Of a stretch of DNA of 41,297 bases, positions 1 to 8,108 are shown in pieces; positions within the stretch are counted from its first letter, which is position 1; each line of letters opens with the position of its first letter. A program made the translations under genes and the position numbers. The notes under the pieces were generated by a model, which did not search any database, was not told the origin of the DNA, and saw only the letters and a program-made list of their open reading frames with translations. Origin of the DNA: Triparma columacea (Eukaryota; Sar; Bolidophyceae; Parmales; Triparmaceae); the NCBI GenBank assembly GCA_030267965.1, contig BRYA01000735.1, positions 10,109-51,405 on the forward strand, given 5' to 3'.

Positions 1-17
1 GGGGGGGGGGGGGGGGG
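1..17. repeat. Homopolymer G run at window edge
   Basis: Seventeen consecutive G bases open the window. Such a run at a sequence end may be a contig end or a low-quality homopolymer rather than biology. It lies 3' of the minus-strand kinase gene, so any further exons of that gene would lie beyond it. Confidence 0.8.
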
Positions 18-104
18 TTAGTTTCTTAGTCACATTCATTTTATAACCCTTCAACCTACCCCTTCCCCCCTTCCCCCCGCCCGCTTCTCCCCTCCTCTTC
101 TCAC

Positions 105-1505
105 CTCCCCTCCCACTAAGGTCCCTCGCCGATCTGTCCCTGCTTCTCCCCGTCTTCTCTTCCTCCTCCTCTTCCTCCTTTCTTTCGTCCCTCCCCCCCC
201 CGTCCCCTCTCCTCCTCTCCTCCTCCTCCTCCTCCTCCTCCGCCACCAGCTCCCTCCTTCTGTGCCTCTGCTGCTCCCGGAGCTTCTTCTGGAGGACCTC
301 GTACTCCTCCTTCTTCGCCCTCCTGTCCTCCCTCATCTTCTGCATCTTGGCGTCGGAGCTTTGACCGTCCTCGAACTTTGACTCTGTGTCCCTAGGCAGG
401 AGGACCGGGGGCTCCTTGAACCACGAGAGGATCTGTTTGATGCTGGGCCTCTTCTGGTAGCTCTTCTGGAGGAGCATGGCGACCATCCTGGTCAGGCTTT
501 CGCTGAACATGCCCTTTGGCATGTTGGGGTACCTGGCGTTCCTGATGCTCTCCGCCAGGCTGATTAAGTTTTGCCCCCCGAACGGCGGCGTCAGGCACGC
601 AATCTCGTACAGCACCACCCCCAGGGACCATATGTCCGTCTTCTCATTGTAGGGCCTGTTCTCGCAGAGCTCCGGGGACGCGTAAAGGGGGGTGCCGTAA
701 AAGGTCTGCAGCATCATGGTCTCCTGCCCCACCTGCCTGCTCACCCCCAGGTCGCCGATCTTCACCATCCCGTCGGTGCACATCATGATGTTCAGGGACT
801 TTATGTCCCTGTGGATGACCCCGTTGCTGTGCAGGTGGTTGAGGCCGAGGCAGAGCTGGTAGAACATGACCCAGACCTCCCCCTCCGTGTAGTACGATCC
901 CTTCATCCTCCTCTTTATCACGTGCCCATACAGGTCCCCCGCGTCCGCGTACTCAAGGACCATGTAGAGCGCCCCGCTGGCGTGGTCCCAGAAGTGCCCG
1001 TAGCACTTTATTACATTGGGGTGGTCGAGACGCTCCAGGAGGGCCACCTCGTTCAGGATGTCACGCTTGCGACCAAGCTCAGCGAACTTTCGCTCTTTTA
1101 ACACGCACAGCTGACGGTTCTTCTTACGACGGACCTTGAAGACCTAGGGTGGGGTGGAGAGTTGGGAGGGGAGGGGAGGGGAGGGGAGGAGGTGTGTGAG
1201 TTAGTTGAAAAGGTGGTCTACTTCGTTTAAGTGTATCGATTTTATCCCCCCCGTTTCCTAAGAGCCCTTCTCCCCCCCCTTGTTGCGAAAAAAAATCCTC
1301 CGGGCTCCTAATTGCATAATAATCTATCCCTTTTTTTCCTCCCCCAACCCCCCCCCTCCCCTTTCCCCTTCATGCTCCCGAAGCGGTGTCGTGGTTAACG
1401 CGGTCGCCCGTAACTTACCGCCCCGGCGGCAGATCTGAATATTTCATCTAGCACGTGGAAGTCTGACAGCTGTAGGGTCTCCCCAGGTTCGCAGGGACTC
1501 GGCAT
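105..1505 (-). CDS. NEK (NIMA-related) protein kinase, 3' end outside window
   Basis: Serine/threonine kinase, most like the NEK family. Exon 1 is 1505..1419 (29 codons, ATG at 1505) and ends at a perfect GTAAGT donor. Exon 2 starts at 1143 after a pyrimidine-rich stretch ending CCTAG. Both are phase 0; the intron is 275 bases. Visible kinase parts: VLK lysine (K45), catalytic loop HRDIKSLN (about 140-147), DLG at 160-162 in place of DFG as in many NEKs, activation segment GTPLYASPE, and a full C-lobe. The glycine-rich loop is degenerate (FRSAAGAV). The tail is a Lys/Arg/Glu-rich coiled coil encoded by repeated GAG/AGG. A GTGAG donor at 104 suggests a further intron and exons beyond the window; a downstream in-frame reading also stays open to the edge. 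NEKs commonly act in cilia and mitosis; the role here is inferred from family only. Confidence 0.85.
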
Positions 1506-1766
1506 GGCCCAACCTGCTTGGCCTCAAAAGTTTATTTGGGGGGGGAGGAGGGTAAGGGGAGGGGGGACGGGAGAGCGGGAGGTGGGAGAAAGGTGGTGTG
1601 GAAGGTGGGGGAGGAGGAGGAGGGACGACGACAATTTAGGGGTGGCAGAGGAATTTAAAAACCTCTTCAATTAATTTACCTGACTGCTCCCAAGTGGTTA
1701 GGGGGGGGAGGCAAAATAACGGAAGTCGCTCGTGATGGATTGCGTGCGCGTCTGGAGCGTTAGTTT

Positions 1767-1854
1767 ATGTTCGCTACTAGGTTTTCTTTCCGCTCCGCTT
1801 AAAACAAAATGTTAATGTTCGCTTCTAGGTTTCTCTTTCCGCTCCTCTTAAAAT
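1767..1854. repeat. Imperfect tandem duplication, about 48-base period
   Basis: Two adjacent copies of a segment beginning ATGTTCGCT (1767-1804 and 1815-1854) share TAGGTTT, CTTTCCGCTCC and CTTAAAA blocks and differ by a few substitutions and one indel. It looks like a local tandem duplication in noncoding DNA. Confidence 0.8.
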
Positions 1855-1903
1855 ATAAGTTTTGTCGTAAATGGAAAAAGAAAACGTTTATATTCGTAAA
1901 TAT

Positions 1904-1937
1904 TTCTGCATGCCGTTCAATTCTGCATGCCGTTCAA
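1904..1937. repeat. Exact 17-base tandem repeat
   Basis: TTCTGCATGCCGTTCAA occurs twice head to tail at 1904-1920 and 1921-1937, ending 14 bases before the LRR gene stop codon on the opposite strand. No function is evident. Confidence 0.95.
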
Positions 1938-1951
1938 CAGTGACTTTAGAG

Positions 1952-3931
1952 TTACAGAAATTCCAGAATAACTCTCCACATATCCTTCGGGAGCCTCTTG
2001 TGTGCCGCATCTCCATCAAGGCGCTTCCGCTTCAGCCTATCTGACAGAGCTTGAATCCACTTGGTGACAAAGACTACGATAGCATTCTCCGTGCCGTTAC
2101 TATCCGATCTCCTGGGCTGGTCCTCCAAGAGTGTCTTGAGGCACAATAGAACGGTGACGCGTTCAAGTATGCGGTGCCACCTAGAATGGAGAAGGGCCTT
2201 GACAGTCGGCATATTTTGATCAACAGCGGCAGAGATTAGGGCAGTGCAGTTGAAGAAGCAGTCTTCACCGATGGAGACGGCAGGAGATAAACTGAGCCTC
2301 GTCAGGGCGGTGCATCCATAAAAGGCATAACTGCTTATCGTCGTCACTCCATCTGGGATGGTGATGGCCGTGAGGGAGGAGCATCGGTCGAAGGCGTGAT
2401 TGCCAATCTCCATCACTCCGTCCGGGATGGTGATGGCCGTAAGGGAGAAGCATTCCCTGAAGGCGCAATCGCCAATCTTCGTCACTCCGTCCGGGATGGT
2501 GAAGGCCTTAAGGGAGGAGCATTCATCGAAGGCGCGTTCGCCAATTGTCGTCACTCCGTCCGGGATGGTGATGGCCGTGAGTGAGGAGCATACTCTGAAG
2601 GCGTCTTCGCCAATCGTCGTCACTCCGACCGGGATTGTGATGGCTGTGAGGGAGGAGCATAGGTAGAAGGCGCATCTGCTAATCTTTATCACTCCGTCTG
2701 GGATGGTGATGGCCGTGAGGGAGGAGCATCCGTAGAAGGCAAAACCACCAATCGTTGTCACGCCGTCCGGGATGGTGATGGCCGTGAGGGAGGAGCATCT
2801 GCTGAAGGCGGCATAGTCAATAGTCGTCACTGAGTCCGGGATGGTGATGGCTGCGAGTGAGGAGCATCCGTAGAAGGCGTTTTCGCCAATCGTTGTCACT
2901 CCGTCTGGGATGATTATGGACGTGAGGGAGGAGCATCCGTAGAAGGCATTTTCGCCAATCGTTGTCACTCCGTCAGGGATGGTGATGGCTGCGAGTGAGG
3001 AGCATCCGTAGAAGGCGTTTTCGCCAATCGTTGTCACTCCGTCAGGGATGGTGATGGCCGTGAGGGAGGAGCATCTCCAGAAGGCGCCATCGCCAATCGT
3101 CGTCACTCCGTCCGGGATGGTGATGGCCGTGAGGGAGGAGCAGAAGCAGAAGGCGCGTTCTCCAATTGTTGTCACTCCGTCCGGGATGGTGATGGCTGCG
3201 AGGGAGGAGCATCTGCTGAAGGCGGCATAGTCAATAGTCGTCACTGAGTCCGGGATGGTGATGGCCGTGAGGGAGGAGCATCCGTAGAAGGCGTTTTCGC
3301 CAATCGTTGTCACTGAGTCCGGGATTGTGATGACTGCGAGGGAGGAGCATTTGTAGAAGGCGCCATCGCCAATTGTCGTCACTGAGTCCGGGATGGTGAT
3401 GGCTGCGAGGGAGGAGCATCTGTTGAAGGCGGAACTGCCAATCGACGTCACTGAGTCCGGGATGGTGATGGCTGCAAGGGAGGAGCATTTGTAGAAGGCG
3501 CCATTGCCAATTGTCGTCACTGAGTCCGGGATTGTGATGGCTGCGAGGGAGGAGCATCTGTTGAAGGCGGAACTGCCAATCGACGTCACTCCATCCGGGA
3601 TTGTGATGGCTGCGAGGGAGGAGCATCCAAAGAAGGCGTCGTTGCCAATTATCGTCACTCCATCTGGGATGGTGATAGCCATGAGGGAGGAGCATTTGTA
3701 GAAGGCGCCATCGTCAATCATCGTCACTCCCTTTGCAAAAGTCACCTCTGTGAGTTCACGATCGCCCCAGAAGTTCTCTGTTCCGGAGTATACTGCTGTT
3801 TTGGGAAGGGTAGAGTACCCATCACCTGAGTCATCATAGTCACCACCATAGTCATCACTATAGTCATCACCATACTCATCACCATACTCATCACCATACT
3901 CATCACCATAAGCAAAGTCTAATTCACTCAT
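1952..3931 (-). CDS. BspA-type leucine-rich repeat protein (659 aa)
   Basis: Single-exon gene from ATG at 3931 to TAA at 1952. After an acidic Tyr/Asp-rich N-terminus with four GDEY tetrads (12-base DNA repeats near 3865-3912), residues about 58-560 form some 21-22 tandem 23-residue units of the BspA/LRR_5 type: LTAITIPDGVTTIG.NAFYGCSS. The C-terminal ~80 residues leave the repeat and end in a hydrophobic LPKDMWRVILEFL motif, reminiscent of short F-box-like or helical tails on such proteins (a resemblance only). Consecutive repeats are nearly identical in DNA (69-base units), so the array expanded recently. BspA-type LRRs usually serve in protein-protein interaction; these families are large in some protists and algae. 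No signal peptide or membrane span is seen, so a cytosolic or nuclear site is likely. No enzymatic domain is visible. Confidence 0.9.
   Translation of the reverse strand: MSELDFAYGDEYGDEYGDEYGDDYSDDYGGDYDDSGDGYSTLPKTAVYSGTENFWGDRELTEVTFAKGVTMIDDGAFYKCSSLMAITIPDGVTIIGNDAFFGCSSLAAITIPDGVTSIGSSAFNRCSSLAAITIPDSVTTIGNGAFYKCSSLAAITIPDSVTSIGSSAFNRCSSLAAITIPDSVTTIGDGAFYKCSSLAVITIPDSVTTIGENAFYGCSSLTAITIPDSVTTIDYAAFSRCSSLAAITIPDGVTTIGERAFCFCSSLTAITIPDGVTTIGDGAFWRCSSLTAITIPDGVTTIGENAFYGCSSLAAITIPDGVTTIGENAFYGCSSLTSIIIPDGVTTIGENAFYGCSSLAAITIPDSVTTIDYAAFSRCSSLTAITIPDGVTTIGGFAFYGCSSLTAITIPDGVIKISRCAFYLCSSLTAITIPVGVTTIGEDAFRVCSSLTAITIPDGVTTIGERAFDECSSLKAFTIPDGVTKIGDCAFRECFSLTAITIPDGVMEIGNHAFDRCSSLTAITIPDGVTTISSYAFYGCTALTRLSLSPAVSIGEDCFFNCTALISAAVDQNMPTVKALLHSRWHRILERVTVLLCLKTLLEDQPRRSDSNGTENAIVVFVTKWIQALSDRLKRKRLDGDAAHKRLPKDMWRVILEFL
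1995..3730. repeat. Array of 69-base coding tandem repeats (LRR units)
   Basis: Each unit encodes 23 residues. Some units are identical at protein level while not adjacent: units 3 and 5 (SIGSSAFNRCSS), and units 8 and 14 (TTIDYAAFSRCSS). This indicates duplication of multi-unit blocks as well as single units. The repeats vary in sequence and have no spacers, so they are not a CRISPR array. Confidence 0.9.
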
Positions 3932-3972
3932 AGTAGGGATGGAGAGGATCTTTTATACCGTCCTTTTGGTAA

Positions 3973-3987
3973 CCTAACCCTAACCCT
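3973..3987. repeat. Interstitial telomere-like CCCTAA motif
   Basis: CCTAACCCTAACCCT is about 2.5 copies of CCCTAA, the TTAGGG-type telomere unit, 42 bases upstream of the LRR start codon. It may be a telobox-like promoter element or chance. Confidence 0.6.
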
Positions 3988-4578
3988 GGATTTATTATAC
4001 AGTCTTGTCGTTAACAGCTTCAATCCTCAACGAATTCCTACATTATTGACGGGAATTAGGAGGGTTAGTGTGGTGTGATGGAGTAAGAACAAGGGAGAGG
4101 GATTTGTGTCGGAGGGAGTGGATTTTTAGTGGTTGATACACGGTTGAGGCCAAATTGTCTCGTAGAAAGTGTCAACATAGGTTACACTGAGCAATGGATG
4201 CGGCAGGATGACCGAAAGAGACGCTGACAGGCTGGAAGGAATTTGGCCAGGCGAGGAGACCCCTCATGGATTCGTCATTGCGGCGTCAATGGTGGTTCTC
4301 TTCCCGGTTTCTCAACCCCAATATGATACTAACGGTATCGTAAATATGGCCGAAAGTAGTAGTATCTCGTCTATGAGACGAATAATCCAAACCCAATGAA
4401 AACTCAGTCAGTCAACCGCGATTGATGAGGGGAAATAACTTGAACTTGGACGTGATTAGGAGATAAAAACCAACAGTACGACAAATAACAACAGGTGAAA
4501 GCCTTAACAATGGTTATTATTGTCATTGTTGTCCCGCCTTACCTTTATTTCGATTAGATTTTCTTTTGCCAAAACAGA

Positions 4579-4764
4579 AGATCGGACTGAGACCAAGTAA
4601 GTTTTCAGAGAAATAGCCAATTTTATAGCCAAAGGCAAATAGGCACCCGTTGGACCAATCAGATCGCCGCATTTGCGGATATATAGCCGTTAAATAAACT
4701 TTTTTAGCGAAGTTATAGCCAAAATTTTAGCCATTGGCTATAGGCCCATGGGCTAGTCCGATCT
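4579..4764. mobile_element. Possible MITE-like element with 10-base inverted ends
   Basis: AGATCGGACT at 4579-4588 and its exact reverse complement AGTCCGATCT at 4755-4764 bound a 186-base AT-rich segment. Inside are several ATAGCC/TAGCCAA words in both orientations, including a near-palindrome TAGCCATTGGCTA near 4730. No coding capacity is seen. Flanking target duplication is not obvious. A nonautonomous element or a structured regulatory region would both fit. Confidence 0.35.
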
Positions 4765-4825
4765 ATTTCAGATCAGAAAACCATAGACATCGTTTGTATC
4801 TCTAAACGACTTATCCCCATTCTAT

Positions 4826-6139
4826 TTACTCCCCCTCAGCCGCCACGACAACATACTCCAGGTACTCCCCCGCCATCCCTATAGCCTCTCCCTTGCTCTC
4901 AAGGTCGTCCATAATCCTCCCATACCCTTCCCCTCTCATTCCTCTCCTCTCGCATTCCCTCACTCTCCTTTTCGTGAATTCCCTGAACCCTTCAAGCGTA
5001 CCTTCCACAATAACAATCCTAACATTACGGTACCCCATGCCCTCCAGCATGTCCCTGTACTCCTTCCTAGTTAAGAAGTTACCCCTCTGTATCCCCGCTG
5101 CTTCCCCCATTTTTTCTAATATCATTTTCCACCCTTTCCCCACCTCCTCCTTCACCACAAAGTCCGTCGCCGCTACATGTTTAACCCCTCTCTTAAACAT
5201 GGTTTCGTACCAAATATTCTTATCCCAATGGTAGCAACAATCAACTGCAACAACCATCCCACCTTTTACATAAACCTCCCCCTCTTCCGCGTTTCCTTTA
5301 ATTACATTTAAACCACGTTTCTTACATCGTTTAACCTCCTCTTTATCATTGTTAACACCAATTACTTGGAGGTTGAAGAGGGAGGTGAAGAGGAGAGTGC
5401 TATCACCGTTACCACAACCTACATCTATCAATGGTCGAGGATTATTGGAGTTGGTGGGGGGGGGGAGGTAGGTAGATAAGTGGAGTGCTAAGTTACGACA
5501 GGCTTGAGAATATGTAGGGTATGGTGGAGTAGATGGCCACAAACCAAGCTAAGGAAAAGACGGCGTCAGGAAAGGGGAGGAGGGTTGGTTTTAGATGAGA
5601 AGGGGGGAATCATTGGGGTTTGGACATACACTTTTACTTACATTTATCCACTGCGTGCGTCCTTGTTTAGCTTTGGATTTAGTTTTGATTCGGGTTGTTG
5701 TTGTGGGTTCAGTAGTAGTTGTTGTTGTAGTAGTTGTTGTATCAGTAGTAGTTGTTGTATCGTTCTCCTGTTGTTCATTCTCCTCTTCCTTCTCTCCTTT
5801 CTCTTCCTCCTCTTCCTCCTCTTCCTTCTCTCCCTCCCCTCCCTCCTCATCTTCCTCTCCCTCCTCCTCTCCCTCTATATCACAAGTATCATCATTCAAG
5901 AATGTTCTACTCAAGCGTATGTATTTCGGTTGTCCAATACCAATCGTGTATCCTCCGATAGATCTTATACAATTCATAAACATTGAGTATATTGGTGATG
6001 GAGATGATTCCAATACGCCTATTATTCTACCAATTAGATATCCGCTGATGAATGCGCTTAAGGATGTAGTTGTAAGTAGTAGTGTATTGGATGATAGTGC
6101 AGTGGATGATAGTGCATTGTAAGGATTCCGCCACGCCAT
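4826..6139 (-). CDS. Membrane-anchored SAM-dependent methyltransferase
   Basis: Two exons: 6139..5642 (166 codons, ATG at 6139) and 5548..4826. The 93-base intron has a perfect GTAAGT donor, a CTGAC branch-like site and a TTTTCCTTAG acceptor; phases agree. The joined product is 406 aa. Exon 1 encodes a hydrophobic N-terminal segment (about residues 18-45) likely to anchor the protein, then a Glu-rich stretch and a Thr-rich run encoded by trinucleotide repeats. The splice restores a WINLGLWP start of the catalytic domain, typical of small-molecule C- or O-methyltransferases. Motif I is LIDVGCGNGD (about 206-215), and a post-motif VVAVDCCYHWDK follows. Exon 2 alone has no ATG at its start and is preceded by a stop in frame, supporting the intron. 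The substrate is unknown; lipids or sterol-like compounds are possible from the family. It is divergent from the zinc-finger gene at 6409. Confidence 0.8.
5690..5870. repeat. Coding microsatellites (Thr and Glu runs)
   Basis: On the plus strand GTT/GTA-type triplets (about 5695-5762) are followed by CTC/CCT/TCC triplets (about 5775-5870). On the coding minus strand they give a Thr-rich and a Glu-rich linker in the methyltransferase. Length variation between alleles is likely. Confidence 0.75.
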
Positions 6140-6408
6140 TTTAGCAATATATACAGCACAAACTGAATGTATGTTCCCACAACCTGGAAAAGTGCCATAG
6201 ATATATTTTTCTTTGGTTGTCGTACAAAACCCTGTGATTTTGACATTTGCGGTTTTTGGCCGTATTCCATTAACGATTTCCCTTGCTTTCCTACCGATCC
6301 TCCTGATTTTGGGATCTGCAAGTGCTTGCCCCTAACATCCCTCAAGATCTCACTCACTGGAAGCCATTTTCAGGGAGCTTGAGGGTACGGTAATAGAACT
6401 TGGAGAAG

Positions 6409-7644
6409 ATGGGGGAGACAACAAGGAAGGAGGAGAGGAGTATAGTGAAAATAGAGCTTCCCAGCGGTTATGGTCAGGTTGATCAAGCTGGTTGCAAGTT
6501 GGAGGATGTTGGGGGTGAGAGTAGCTTTGAGGAATGGGGGGGAGGTGGTGTGGGGGAGTTCGTTTGCTTGTACAGTGACGAAGAGGAAGAGGAGGAAGAG
6601 GACGTTGGTGGGGGAGGGGGGGGAGGAGCAGCGTTGCTTTGTGGGGTTTGTAAGGAGGAGGAGGGTAGTGAAGAGGAGGAAGTGGATTTGTGTTCGATAG
6701 ACTCTAACAGCGACGACAGCGAAGAGGAGGAGGGGGGGGATGGGGAGGAGGAGGACGAGGATCTAGTCTCGATTGATGAGGATAGTGACGAAGAGGCGGA
6801 AGTCGAAGAGCAAGCTGCGGGTAGTATGAAGGATGGGAAGAAGTTTGTTTGTAGTGAACCTGGATGCAGCTACAGGACAAATCGGAAATTTGGCCTCAAG
6901 AGGCATCATGCTTTCATCCACAACAAAAACGTGATCTGGCACCACTGTGAAGACTGCGACTACAAAGCAAAGCAAAAAGGTCATCTCAACAGGCATCGTG
7001 CATTGATCCACAATGAAAACGTGATCTGGCACCACTGTGAGGACTGCGACTACAAAGCGAAGGAAAAAGGCACTCTCAAGAAGCATCGTGCAAGTGTTCA
7101 CAACGAAAACGTGATCTGGCACCACTGTGAGGACTGCGACTACAAAGCGAAGCAAAAAGGTCATCTCAAGGAGCATCGCGCATTAATCCACAATAAAAAC
7201 GTGACCTGGCACCACTGTGAGGACTGCGACTACAAAGCGAAGAAAAAAGGTCATCTCAAGATGCATCGTGCATTGATCCACAATGAAAACGTGACCTGGT
7301 ACCACTGTGAGGACTGCGACTACAAAGCGAAGCACAAAGGCTCTCTCAAGCAGCATCGTGCAGATATCCACAACGAAAATGTGACCTGGCACCACTGCGA
7401 GGACTGCGACTACAAAACGAAGCGAAAAGGCTTGCTCAAGAAGCATCGTGCATTCATTCACAATGAAAACGTGACCTGGTACCACTGTGAAGACTGCGAA
7501 TACAAAGCGAAGCAGAAAAGCTCTCTCGAGCAGCATCGCGCATCCATCCACAACAAAAACGTGACCTGGTACCACTGTGAGGACTGCGACTACAAAGCGA
7601 AGCGAAAAGCACATCTTAAACGACATGTCGCCTCAATGCACTAA
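6409..7644 (+). CDS. Nine-finger C2H2 zinc-finger protein (411 aa)
   Basis: The first usable ATG is at 6409 and TAA is at 7642; no intron is needed. The first ~140 residues are acidic and Gly-rich (long GAG/GAA and GGG runs). From about residue 147 come nine C2H2 fingers: one C-x4-C-x12-H-x4-H finger, then eight of C-x2-C-x12-H-x4-H in a 30-residue (90-base) repeat with core HHCEDCDYKAKQKGHL. Linkers are HNENVTW or HNKNVIW rather than the TGEKP of animal fingers. The residues expected at helix positions -1, 3 and 6 vary between fingers while the frame is conserved, as expected for sequence-specific DNA binders. The likely site is the nucleus, as a transcription factor or chromatin protein; targets are unknown. 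An AATAAA lies at 7791. Confidence 0.85.
   Translation: MGETTRKEERSIVKIELPSGYGQVDQAGCKLEDVGGESSFEEWGGGGVGEFVCLYSDEEEEEEEDVGGGGGGGAALLCGVCKEEEGSEEEEVDLCSIDSNSDDSEEEEGGDGEEEDEDLVSIDEDSDEEAEVEEQAAGSMKDGKKFVCSEPGCSYRTNRKFGLKRHHAFIHNKNVIWHHCEDCDYKAKQKGHLNRHRALIHNENVIWHHCEDCDYKAKEKGTLKKHRASVHNENVIWHHCEDCDYKAKQKGHLKEHRALIHNKNVTWHHCEDCDYKAKKKGHLKMHRALIHNENVTWYHCEDCDYKAKHKGSLKQHRADIHNENVTWHHCEDCDYKTKRKGLLKKHRAFIHNENVTWYHCEDCEYKAKQKSSLEQHRASIHNKNVTWYHCEDCDYKAKRKAHLKRHVASMH
6925..7632. repeat. 90-base coding tandem repeats (zinc fingers)
   Basis: Eight units of 90 bases share blocks such as CACCACTGTGAGGACTGCGA. Near identity at third codon positions suggests recent duplication or gene conversion. Confidence 0.9.
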
Positions 7645-7790
7645 AATACAGTTACGTTTTTCAAAATGTGCAGATAAATTCCGGAATCACCCCTTCCCCC
7701 TGATCGTCGCCCCGTCGCTCCCTCTTTTCTCAATAAGTTTTTGGTTCTGTCTCCTCGGCACCTCCGGCAAAACGAAAATGAAGTGTCACA

Positions 7791-7796
7791 AATAAA
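7791..7796 (+). other. Candidate polyadenylation signal AATAAA
   Basis: It lies 147 bases past the zinc-finger stop codon. It matches the general eukaryotic signal; its use in this organism is assumed. Confidence 0.4.
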
Positions 7797-8012
7797 TCAC
7801 AAGCAATTTGTATCCAATTTGTACGTAAATCAAACTATTTATACCCAATACAATCATATATGATATCAATCAACGGATATACACTCAAATAGTTAATAGA
7901 CAAGCATCACAACGAAATATTTTGCCATCAACAAAAAAATCCTTCTCGACATCCTCTCATTTCACGCTCTTTGAGACATTCGTTGATACACTCGTTGCTA
8001 CATTGTTGAGAT

Positions 8013-8040
8013 CCTCACCCTCACCCTCACCCTCACCCTG
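8013..8040. repeat. CCCTCA hexamer tandem repeat
   Basis: About 4.5 copies of CCCTCA lie 69 bases upstream of the RidA ATG. It resembles a degenerate telomere-like unit or a simple repeat in a promoter or 5' UTR. Confidence 0.85.
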
Positions 8041-8108
8041 ACCTTCCCACACAGCAGCTAAACCCCCCTAGTTCTCCACCAAACCCTCCCACCCCTGACT
8101 CCAAAAAG

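Larger units (their letters stand above)
1506..1951. other. Intergenic region, NEK promoter side and LRR 3' side
   Basis: I see no supportable gene between the kinase start and the LRR stop. The stretch holds G-rich and A-rich runs and two kinds of direct repeat, listed separately. It must contain the kinase promoter and the LRR gene's 3' UTR, but no clear motif marks either. Confidence 0.5.
3932..4825. other. Intergenic region with no supported gene
   Basis: About 0.9 kb, more AT-rich than its neighbours. It holds the LRR promoter, a telomere-like motif at 3973-3987 and a MITE-like inverted-repeat element at 4579-4764. A 63-codon reading frame at 4208-4399 has no family resemblance and I leave it out. 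Confidence 0.5.
7645..8108. other. Intergenic region between zinc finger and RidA genes
   Basis: This tandem-oriented spacer is AT-rich in its first half. It holds AATAAA at 7791-7796, which fits polyadenylation of the zinc-finger transcript, and a CCCTCA hexamer array at 8013-8040 just upstream of the RidA start. No further gene is supported. Confidence 0.5.

Noticed and set aside
2396..3701. Plus-strand frames with repeated VTPSGMVMAVREEH
   Set aside because: Antisense of the LRR repeat array; open only because repeats are uniform.
1995..3730. Regular repeats resembling a CRISPR array
   Set aside because: Units are 69-base coding repeats in frame with an LRR protein, vary throughout and have no unique spacers.
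4208..4399. 63-codon plus-strand frame
   Set aside because: Short, no domain, no neighbours in frame and no splice context.
5595..6122. Plus-strand Val/Ser-rich reading frame opposite the methyltransferase exon 1
   Set aside because: It is antisense of Thr/Glu triplet repeats; the minus strand has a splice-supported gene.
6763..7626. Minus-strand frames with repeated RFVVAVLTVVP
   Set aside because: They are antisense of the zinc-finger repeats; the hydrophobic look comes from complementing His/Lys/Asp codons.
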